This document shows, in pieces, positions 26,132 to 33,234 of a stretch of 64,000 nt of DNA. Source of the stretch: Variovorax jilinensis (GTDB lineage: Bacteria; Pseudomonadota; Gammaproteobacteria; Burkholderiales; Burkholderiaceae_C); assembly GCF_030316885.1 (NCBI RefSeq), contig NZ_JASZYQ010000001.1, positions 310,001 to 374,000 on the forward strand, in the 5' to 3' direction. The notes under the pieces are model-generated. The model had not been told where the DNA came from. It saw only the letters and a list, made by a program, of their open reading frames with translations, and did not search any database. Within the stretch, counting starts at the first letter, position 1, and every line of letters begins with the position of its first letter. The translations under genes were made by a program, and so were the position numbers.

Positions 26132-26962
26132 ATGAACAAGCATCCTCTCGACAGGGCCCTCGCACTCGCGCACAGCGACCTGCGGGTCGGTCAATTCACC
26201 GGCGCCACGAGCCCCGACTACTGGAACATGGTCGGCCCCTTCGGCGGCACGACCGCGGCGGTGATGCTGCAGGCGGTGCTGCGGCATCCCGACCTGCTCG
26301 GCGAGCCGGTAGCGCTCACGGTCAACTACGCCGCCGCGGTGCTCGAGGGTGAGTTCGAACTCGTGGCGGTGCCGATTCGCACCAACCGCTCGACCCAGCA
26401 CTGGACCGTGCAGATGTCGCAGGCCGGGCCCGACGGCAAGCTGCACGTCACGACCACCGGCACCGTCTTCACGGCCGTGCGGCGCGAGACCTGGGGCACC
26501 AGCGACCTGCCCATGCCCGAGGTGCCGCGGCCGGAGGCGGTCGAGCGCCTGAGCATCGGCCCTGCGCGGGCGGCCTGGTTGCAGCAGTACGAGATGCGCC
26601 CGATCCTCGGCCTCCTGCCTGCCGAGTGGAACGGCAGCGGCGACGCGAGCGAGACCCGCATGTGGGTGCGCGACGCCGAGCCGCGTCCGCTCGATTTCGC
26701 TGCCCTGGCCGCGCTCAGCGACGCCTTCTTTCCGCGCGTGTGGCTGCGCCGCGCGACGCCGGTGCCGATCGGCACCGTCTCGATCACGACCTATTTCCAC
26801 GTCGATTCCGCGCTGCTGGCCGAGATCGGCCACGGCTTCCTGCTCGGGCGCGCAACCGGCCAGCAGTTCCGCAACGGCTATTTCGATCAGGCGGCCCAGT
26901 TGTGGAGCGAGGCCGGCGTGCTGCTCGCCACCAGCAACCAGATCGTCTACTTCAAGGAATGA
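26132..26962 (+). CDS. Thioesterase-family protein (double hot-dog, TesB-like)
   Basis: A 276-residue protein with two hot-dog-fold halves. The N-terminal half has GATSPDYWNMVGPFGGTTAAVML near residues 24-46. The C-terminal half has LAALSDAFFPRVWL and ISTYFH-like TTYFHVDS, matching the acyl-CoA thioesterase family related to TesB. It would release free fatty acids from acyl-CoA and so prevent CoA trapping during beta-oxidation. I chose the inner ATG at the start of MNKHPLDRALAL; an in-frame ATG 63 bases upstream would add residues with no family counterpart. It follows the thiolase with a hairpin-rich gap. Confidence 0.82.
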   Translation: MNKHPLDRALALAHSDLRVGQFTGATSPDYWNMVGPFGGTTAAVMLQAVLRHPDLLGEPVALTVNYAAAVLEGEFELVAVPIRTNRSTQHWTVQMSQAGPDGKLHVTTTGTVFTAVRRETWGTSDLPMPEVPRPEAVERLSIGPARAAWLQQYEMRPILGLLPAEWNGSGDASETRMWVRDAEPRPLDFAALAALSDAFFPRVWLRRATPVPIGTVSITTYFHVDSALLAEIGHGFLLGRATGQQFRNGYFDQAAQLWSEAGVLLATSNQIVYFKE

Positions 26963-26996
26963 TGTGGCCTGCCACGCTTCCAACTCGGAGACCGCA

Positions 26997-27584
26997 ATGA
27001 AGAGCGTTGATTTCTATTTCGACTTCGGCAGCCCCGCGGCCTACCTGGCCTATACGCAACTGCCGCACATCTGCGCCGACATGGGCGCGACGTTGGTCTG
27101 GAAGCCGATGCTGCTGGGTGGCGTGTTCCAGGCCACGGGCAACCGCTCGCCGGTCGAGGTGCCTGCCAAGCGTCCCTACATGATGGACGACCTGCTGCGC
27201 TTCGCGGCGCGCTACAAGGTGCCCTTCGCCTACAACCCGAACTTCCCGATCAACACGCTGCTGCTGATGCGCGGCGCCTGCGGCATTCAGATGCACCAGC
27301 CCGATCGCTTCCGCGCCTACGTCGACGCGGTGTTCCACGCGATGTGGGTGGAGCCACGCAACCTCAACGACCCGGCCACCGTGGGCGGCGTGCTGCAGGC
27401 GGCCGGCTTCGATGCCGTCCAGCTGCTGGCGCTGGCCAACGCGCAGGAAACCAAGGACCGGCTCAAGGCCGCCACGCAGGAAGCCGTGGAGCGCGGTATC
27501 TTCGGTGCACCCACGATGTTCGTCGACGGCCGCATGTACTGGGGCCAGGACCGGCTCGACTTCGTGCGCGAGGCCCTGGCCTGA
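26997..27584 (+). CDS. 2-hydroxychromene-2-carboxylate isomerase-like protein (DsbA fold)
   Basis: A 195-residue member of the kappa-class GST/HCCA isomerase family: N-terminal VDFYFDFGSPAAYLAYTQL and C-terminal GIFGAPTMFVDGRMYWGQDRL with the cis-Pro loop (GAPTM). There is no CxxC, so it is not a thiol oxidase. HCCA isomerases act with glutathione in naphthalene degradation, but many members sit in fatty-acid or unknown operons, as here between a thioesterase and an enoyl-CoA hydratase. The true substrate is unknown. The start is set by CTCGGAG seven bases upstream. Confidence 0.85.
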   Translation: MKSVDFYFDFGSPAAYLAYTQLPHICADMGATLVWKPMLLGGVFQATGNRSPVEVPAKRPYMMDDLLRFAARYKVPFAYNPNFPINTLLLMRGACGIQMHQPDRFRAYVDAVFHAMWVEPRNLNDPATVGGVLQAAGFDAVQLLALANAQETKDRLKAATQEAVERGIFGAPTMFVDGRMYWGQDRLDFVREALA

Positions 27585-27609
27585 ACGCATCCATTTCCAA
27601 GGAACCACC

Positions 27610-28374
27610 ATGAGCGACATCCTCGTCCACACCGAAGCCGGTGTGATGACCCTGACCTTCAACCGCGTCGACAAGAAGAACTCCATCACGAGCGCGATGT
27701 ACGCCACGCTGGCCGATGCGCTCGACGGTGCCGTGAACGACGCCGCCGTGCGCGCGGTGCTGATCCAGGGCGACGCCACCATCTTCAGCGCCGGCAACGA
27801 CATCGCCGACTTCCTCCACGCGCCGCCCGCGGGCGAGAACTCGCCGGTGTTCCGCTTCCTGCACGGCATCGCGAGCTTCCCGAAGCCGATCGTGGCCGCG
27901 GTCTGCGGGCCGGCAGTGGGCATCGGCACCACGCTGCTGTTCCATTGCGACCTGGTCTACGCGGGCGACAACGCGGCGTTCTCGATGCCCTTCGTGAACC
28001 TGGGCCTGTGCCCCGAGGCTGCCTCGAGCATGCTCGCGCCGCAGATGTTCGGCTACCACCGCGCCGCCGAGGCACTGCTGCTGGGCGAGCCCTTCATGGC
28101 CGAGGCCGCACTCGAGGTGGGACTGGTCAACCGCGTGGTGCCGCCGACCGAGGCCAACGCGATCGCGCAGGTGCAGGCGCGCAAGCTCGCGGCCAAGCCG
28201 ATCACCGCGCTGATCGAGACCAAGCGCCTCATGAAGAAGGCGCAGCAGCCCGCGCTGCTCGAGCGCATGGACGAGGAAGGCAGGAGCTTCGGCCGCATGC
28301 TGCGCGAACCAGCGGCGCGCGAGGCCTTCACGGCCTTCATGGAAAAGCGCCGGCCCGACTTCTCGAGGGTATGA
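27610..28374 (+). CDS. Enoyl-CoA hydratase/isomerase family protein
   Basis: A 254-residue crotonase-fold enzyme. The first oxyanion-hole segment is SAGNDIADF near residues 60-68, and the second is CGPAVGIGTTLLFHCDLVYA near 99-118. Instead of the hydratase Glu pair it has PFVNLGLCPEAASS, with one Glu at the position used by isomerases and many hydratases, so a delta3-delta2 isomerase is possible. It is last in the fad-like run that starts at the TetR gene, and probably handles unsaturated intermediates. It is followed 22 bases later by a LysR gene in the same direction. Confidence 0.88.
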   Translation: MSDILVHTEAGVMTLTFNRVDKKNSITSAMYATLADALDGAVNDAAVRAVLIQGDATIFSAGNDIADFLHAPPAGENSPVFRFLHGIASFPKPIVAAVCGPAVGIGTTLLFHCDLVYAGDNAAFSMPFVNLGLCPEAASSMLAPQMFGYHRAAEALLLGEPFMAEAALEVGLVNRVVPPTEANAIAQVQARKLAAKPITALIETKRLMKKAQQPALLERMDEEGRSFGRMLREPAAREAFTAFMEKRRPDFSRV

Positions 28375-28396
28375 GCGGCGCGCGGGCAGCGGCCCG

Positions 28397-29350
28397 ATGA
28401 ACCTGTTCGTCTCGTTGCGCTACCTCGTGGCGCTCGACGATCACCGCCACTTCGGCCGTGCCGCGCTGGCCTGCAGCGTGACGCAGCCGGCGCTGTCCAA
28501 TGCGATCCGCGCACTGGAGGAAAACTTCGGTGCCTCGATCGTCAAGCGTGGCCGCAACTTCGCCGGGTTCACCGAGGAAGGCGAGCGCATCCTGGTGACG
28601 GGGCGCAGCATGCTGCGCGACTATGAACTGCTGCAGCAGGACCTGCACAGCAGCGAAGCCGCGCCCACGGGCAACCTGCTGATCGGCGCGGTGCCCACGG
28701 CGATGCCCATCGCCGCCCGCTTCGCCGCCATGCTGCAGGACCGGCATCCGGGCATCACGCCGGCCGTGCGTTCGATGAGCTCGATCGAGCTCGAGTCCGG
28801 CCTCGAGAGCCTCTCGCTCGACATGGCGCTGGGCTACACCGAGCGCATGGACGACAGGCGCTCCAGCGTGCGCGCCGTGCCGCAGTACAGCGAGCACTAC
28901 TTCCTGCTGCGCCGCGCTGCGCTGCCGGACCCCGGCCGACTCAGGATCGGCGAGCCGACCACCTGGGCCGAGGCCGCGGCCCTGCCGCTGTGCCTGCTCA
29001 GCCGCGAGATGCACAACCGCACGATCGTCGACCGCGCCTTCGTGGAGGCCGTCGGCCAAGGCCCCAAGCCGGTGATCGAGACCAACTCGATCCTCACGCT
29101 GGCGCTCAGCGTGCGCGCCGGGCGCGTGGCCAGCGTGATGCCGGGCGCACTGGTGGATGCGGTCCAGGGCTACGGCGACCTCGAGGCGCTGCCGCTCACC
29201 GCGCCGGCGGTGCAGGTGCCGATCGCCTTCATGGTGCACGACGGCAACCGTCCATCGCGCACGCTCCAGGCTGCGCTCGCCTTCGCCGAGGACGCCGCCT
29301 GGCTGGAACAGGTCCGGCGGCACGCGGGCGCGCTCGCGGCCCTTGGTTAA
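28397..29350 (+). CDS. LysR-family regulator upstream of formate genes
   Basis: A 317-residue LTTR. The helix-turn-helix covers residues about 3-60 (FGRAALACSVTQPALSNAIRALEENFGASIVKR), followed by the two-lobed effector domain. It lies in the same direction as, and just upstream of, the OFA transporter and fdsGBAD genes. In Burkholderiales a LysR protein of this type commonly precedes the fds formate dehydrogenase operon and is taken as its activator, FdsR. The assignment to formate control is by position, since nothing in the effector domain identifies a ligand. Confidence 0.85.
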   Translation: MNLFVSLRYLVALDDHRHFGRAALACSVTQPALSNAIRALEENFGASIVKRGRNFAGFTEEGERILVTGRSMLRDYELLQQDLHSSEAAPTGNLLIGAVPTAMPIAARFAAMLQDRHPGITPAVRSMSSIELESGLESLSLDMALGYTERMDDRRSSVRAVPQYSEHYFLLRRAALPDPGRLRIGEPTTWAEAAALPLCLLSREMHNRTIVDRAFVEAVGQGPKPVIETNSILTLALSVRAGRVASVMPGALVDAVQGYGDLEALPLTAPAVQVPIAFMVHDGNRPSRTLQAALAFAEDAAWLEQVRRHAGALAALG

Positions 29351-29464
29351 CCCTGATTTCCGAATCGCATCGATTGATTCCCCGAATAAATTAGACCGTC
29401 CGCCGAGCCTCGCCGACACTCCGCGCGCACCGATCGAGTGCAAAAAAACCACGAGGAGACATAC

Positions 29465-31129
29465 ATGTCGGCAGTTCTGGATGGCAGCGGGGTTCCGATC
29501 GAGGGCCATGGTTGGCTGGACAAGGAGCGCACCATCGCCGGTGCGGGCTTCAATCGCTGGCTGGTGCCGCCGGCCGCGCTGGCGATCCACCTGTGCATCG
29601 GCATGGCCTACGGCTTCTCGGTGTTCTGGCTGCCGCTCTCCAAGGCGATCGGCATCGGCACGTCGCAGGCCTGCGCCAAGGACATGAGCCTCCTGGCCGA
29701 ACTCTTCGCCTCCAACTGCGACTGGCGGATCTCGAGCCTTGGCTGGATGTACACGCTGTTCTTCGTGCTGCTGGGTTCGTCGGCAGCGCTCTGGGGCGGC
29801 TGGCTCGAACGGGCAGGGCCGCGCAAGGCCGGCGTGGTGTCGGCGCTGTGCTGGTGCGGCGGCCTCGTCATCTCCGCCATCGGCGTCTATACGCACCAGC
29901 TGTGGCTCATGTGGCTGGGCTCCGGCGTGATCGGTGGCATCGGGCTGGGCCTGGGCTACATCTCGCCGGTGTCGACGCTGATCAAGTGGTTCCCGGACCG
30001 CCGCGGCATGGCCACCGGCATGGCGATCATGGGCTTCGGCGGCGGTGCCATGATCGGTTCGCCCCTCGCCGACGAGCTGATGAAGCTGTTCGCGAGCCCC
30101 ACCAGCGTCGGCGTGACGCAGACCTTCCTGGTCATGGCGGCGGTCTATTTCGTCTTCATGATGGGCGGTGCCCTGGGCTACCGCATCCCGCCGAGCGGCT
30201 GGAAGCCCGCCGGCTGGACGCCGCCGCCGCCGAGCGCCAACGTGATGATCACGCAGCGCCACGTGCACGTGAAGAAGGTCTGGGGCATTCCCCAGTTCTG
30301 GCTGGTCTGGATGGTGCTGTGCATGAACGTCAGCGCCGGCATCGGCGTGATCGGCATGGCGAGCCCGATGCTGCAGGAGGTCTTCGGCGGCGGCCTGGTT
30401 GGTGTCGCGAAGAAGTACGGCGAGCTCGACCGCGCGCAGCTCGGCGCCATCGCGGGCGTTGCCGCGGGCTTCACGGCGCTGCTGAGCCTGTTCAACATCG
30501 GCGGCCGCTTCTTCTGGGCCAGCCTGTCGGACAAGCTGGGCCGCAAGATGACCTACGTGGTGTTCTTCGTGCTGGGCGGCCTGCTGTACTTCAGCATTCC
30601 GTCGTCGGCGGGCGCCGGCAGCAAGCTGCTCTTCGTGGGCGCCTTCTGCATCATCCTGTCGATGTACGGCGGCGGCTTCGCGACGGTGCCGGCCTACCTG
30701 GCCGACCTGTTCGGCACCCAGATGGTGGGCGCCATCCATGGCCGGCTGCTCACCGCCTGGGCCACCGCCGGCATCCTCGGACCGGTGGTCGTGAACTACA
30801 TGCGCGAGTACCAGCTGGGCCTTGGCATTCCGCGCGAACAGGTCTACAACCAGACCATGTACATCCTGGTGGGCATGCTGGTGATCGGCCTGCTGTGCAA
30901 CCTGATGGTCCGGCCGCTGGCCGACAAGTGGTTCATGACCGACGCCGAACTGGCCGAGGAAAAGCGCCTGGCCCATGACCGCGCCGTCGCCAACGAGGTC
31001 GGCAGGGGCCCGGGCCGGGGCGGTGCGACGCCGGCGGCGATGGTCTGGCTGTGCTGGGCGGCGGTGGGCATACCGCTGGCCTGGGGGGTCTATCGCACGC
31101 TGCTGAGCGTGTCGAAATTCTTCAACTGA
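29465..31129 (+). CDS. OFA-family MFS transporter (oxalate/formate antiporter-like)
   Basis: A 554-residue major facilitator with 12 predicted helices plus a long central loop and a C-terminal extra helix. The OFA pattern is visible in AIHLCIGMAYGFSVFWLPLS, GSGVIGGIGLGLGYISPVSTL followed by KWFPDRRGMATGMAIMGFG, and NIGGRFFWASLSDKLGRK. OFA proteins exchange oxalate, formate or related monocarboxylates. The gene directly precedes formate dehydrogenase, so formate or oxalate import is likely. I preferred the ATG behind GAGGAGA over an in-frame GTG 27 bases upstream. No oxalyl-CoA genes are in the window. Confidence 0.9.
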   Translation: MSAVLDGSGVPIEGHGWLDKERTIAGAGFNRWLVPPAALAIHLCIGMAYGFSVFWLPLSKAIGIGTSQACAKDMSLLAELFASNCDWRISSLGWMYTLFFVLLGSSAALWGGWLERAGPRKAGVVSALCWCGGLVISAIGVYTHQLWLMWLGSGVIGGIGLGLGYISPVSTLIKWFPDRRGMATGMAIMGFGGGAMIGSPLADELMKLFASPTSVGVTQTFLVMAAVYFVFMMGGALGYRIPPSGWKPAGWTPPPPSANVMITQRHVHVKKVWGIPQFWLVWMVLCMNVSAGIGVIGMASPMLQEVFGGGLVGVAKKYGELDRAQLGAIAGVAAGFTALLSLFNIGGRFFWASLSDKLGRKMTYVVFFVLGGLLYFSIPSSAGAGSKLLFVGAFCIILSMYGGGFATVPAYLADLFGTQMVGAIHGRLLTAWATAGILGPVVVNYMREYQLGLGIPREQVYNQTMYILVGMLVIGLLCNLMVRPLADKWFMTDAELAEEKRLAHDRAVANEVGRGPGRGGATPAAMVWLCWAAVGIPLAWGVYRTLLSVSKFFN

Positions 31130-31170
31130 ATCCAGAGAAAAAGGGCGCCCTCGATGGCGCCGAGTCCACG

Positions 31171-31662
31171 ATGAACGAAGCGCGAAATCTTCCGCCGGCG
31201 GCCCGTGCCGACCTGCTGCCCGAACTGCTCGCCCGGCGTGCCCGGGAGCCGGGCGCGCTGCTGCCGATCCTGCACGAGCTGCAGGACGCGCTGGGCCATG
31301 TGCCGGCCGATTTCGTGCCCGCGATTGCCGAGGCGCTGAACCTCTCGCGCGCCGAGGTGCACGGCGTCGTCACCTACTACCACCACTTCCGTGACGCGCC
31401 GGCAGCGCGCCACGTGGTGCAGATCTGCCGCGCCGAGGCCTGCCAGGCGATGGGCGCCGATGCCCTGCTCGCGCACGCGCAGCAGCGCCTGGGTTGTGCG
31501 GTCCACGGCCACTCGAAGGACGGCGCCTTCACGCTCGAGCCGGTCTACTGCCTCGGCCTGTGTGCCTCGTCGCCGGCATTGATGCTCGACGACCAGCTGC
31601 ATGCGCGCATGACGGCCCAGGGCTTCGATGCGCTGATCGCCGAAGCGGGAGCGACGCCATGA
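31171..31662 (+). CDS. fdsG: NAD-dependent formate dehydrogenase, gamma subunit
   Basis: A 163-residue NuoE-like thioredoxin-fold subunit that holds a 2Fe-2S cluster. The four Cys ligands appear as CRAEACQAMG and CLGLCASSP near residues 88-136. In the cytosolic FdsABG complex it relays electrons to the flavin subunit. It starts 41 bases after the transporter gene and overlaps fdsB by four bases (ATGA). The N-terminal LPELLARRAREPGALLPILHELQDALGHVP block is typical of the family. Confidence 0.94.
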   Translation: MNEARNLPPAARADLLPELLARRAREPGALLPILHELQDALGHVPADFVPAIAEALNLSRAEVHGVVTYYHHFRDAPAARHVVQICRAEACQAMGADALLAHAQQRLGCAVHGHSKDGAFTLEPVYCLGLCASSPALMLDDQLHARMTAQGFDALIAEAGATP

Positions 31663-33218
31663 GCGCCGTCACCGTCTACGTTCCGCGCGACTCGGCGGCG
31701 CTGGCGGTCGGTGCCGACCGCGTGGCGCGCCGCATCGCCGACGAGGCCGCCGTGCGCGGCATCGCGCTGCAGGTCGTGCGCAACGGCTCCCGCGGGCTGC
31801 TGTGGCTCGAGACGCTGGTCGAGGTAGCGACACCCGAAGGGCGCGTCGCCTACGGGCCGGTCACGGCGGCCGACGTCGCGGGTCTGTTCGATGCCGGCTT
31901 CCTCGGCGGTGCACCGCATGCGCTGGGCCACGGCCCGACCGAAGCCATTCCCTACCTGAAGAGCCAGCAGCGCCTGACCTTCGCGCGGATGGGCATCACC
32001 GATCCGCTGTCGCTGGCCGACTACCAGGCGCACGATGGCTTCGCAGGGCTTCGGCGCGCTCTCGCGCTGGCGCCGACGGACGTGGTGCAGCAGGTGCTCG
32101 ATGCCGGCCTGCGCGGCCGCGGCGGCGCGGCCTTTCCAGCGGGCATCAAGTGGAAGACCGTCCTGGCCACCGAGGCGCCGCAGAAGTACGTGGTCTGCAA
32201 TGCCGACGAAGGCGACTCGGGCACCTTCTCCGACCGCATGACGATGGAGGGCGATCCCTTCATGCTGATCGAGGGTATGGCCATCGCGGGCATCGCCACC
32301 GGCGCCTCCCATGGCTACATCTACGTGCGCTCCGAGTACCCGCATGCGATCGCGACGCTGAACCAGGCCATCGCGCTGGCCGAGGCCGCGGGCTTCCTGG
32401 GCGCCGACGTGCTGGGCTCGGGGCGTCGCTTCACGCTCGAGGTGCGCAAGGGTGCGGGCTCCTACGTCTGCGGCGAGGAAACCGCGCTGCTCGAGAGCAT
32501 CGAGGGCCGGCGCGGCGTGGTGCGCGCCAAGCCGCCGCTGCCCGCCATCACGGGCCTGTTCGGACGCCCGACGCTGATCCACAACGTCATCACGCTGGCC
32601 AGCGTGCCGCTGATCCTCGCGCGGGGCGCCGACTTCTACCGCGACTACGGCACGGGGCGCTCGCGCGGCACGCTGCCGATTCAGCTGGCCGGAAACATCC
32701 GCCGCGGCGGACTGGTCGAGCGCGCCTTTGGCATCACGATGCGCGAGCTGCTCTACGACTACGGCGGCGGCTCGGCCTCGGGCCGGCCGATCAAGGCGGT
32801 GCAGGTCGGCGGCCCGCTGGGCGCCTACCTGCCCGAATCGCAATGGGACCTGCCGCTCGACTACGAGGCCTACGCGGCCGTCGGCGGCACCGTGGGCCAT
32901 GGCGGCATCGTGGTACACGACGACACGGCCGACCTGTCGAAGCTCGCTCGCTATGCGATGGAGTTCTGCGCCATCGAATCCTGCGGCAAGTGCACGCCCT
33001 GCCGCATCGGCGCCGTGCGCGGCGTCGAGGTGATCGACAAGATCCGCGCCAACCAGAACCGGCCGCAGCAGGTGCTGCTGCTGCGCGACCTCTGCAACAC
33101 CATGGTGCACGGGTCGCTGTGTGCGATGGGCGGCATGACGCCGTTCCCGGTGCTCTCCGCGCTGGACCATTTTCCGCAGGACTTCGGCCTGGTCGAGCCC
33201 GACCGCCAAGCCGCCTGA
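31659..33218 (+). CDS. fdsB: NAD-dependent formate dehydrogenase, beta subunit
   Basis: A 519-residue NuoF-like subunit with FMN, the NAD-binding site and a 4Fe-4S cluster. The N-terminal thioredoxin-like extension covers about 100 residues. Then come the flavin/NADH motifs GLRGRGGAAFPAGIKW and NADEGDSGTFSDR, and the cluster motif ESCGKCTPCR with a later Cys near residue 487. It reduces NAD+ with electrons from formate through FdsA and FdsG. Overlaps at its start and a 16-base gap to fdsA show tight operon organisation. Confidence 0.95.
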   Translation: MSAVTVYVPRDSAALAVGADRVARRIADEAAVRGIALQVVRNGSRGLLWLETLVEVATPEGRVAYGPVTAADVAGLFDAGFLGGAPHALGHGPTEAIPYLKSQQRLTFARMGITDPLSLADYQAHDGFAGLRRALALAPTDVVQQVLDAGLRGRGGAAFPAGIKWKTVLATEAPQKYVVCNADEGDSGTFSDRMTMEGDPFMLIEGMAIAGIATGASHGYIYVRSEYPHAIATLNQAIALAEAAGFLGADVLGSGRRFTLEVRKGAGSYVCGEETALLESIEGRRGVVRAKPPLPAITGLFGRPTLIHNVITLASVPLILARGADFYRDYGTGRSRGTLPIQLAGNIRRGGLVERAFGITMRELLYDYGGGSASGRPIKAVQVGGPLGAYLPESQWDLPLDYEAYAAVGGTVGHGGIVVHDDTADLSKLARYAMEFCAIESCGKCTPCRIGAVRGVEVIDKIRANQNRPQQVLLLRDLCNTMVHGSLCAMGGMTPFPVLSALDHFPQDFGLVEPDRQAA

Positions 33219-33234
33219 ACCCAGGGAGACGAAC

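Noticed and set aside
28337..30976. An 879-codon minus-strand frame across the LysR and OFA transporter genes
   Set aside because: Low-complexity His/Arg/Ala composition and full overlap with two well-supported genes on the other strand.
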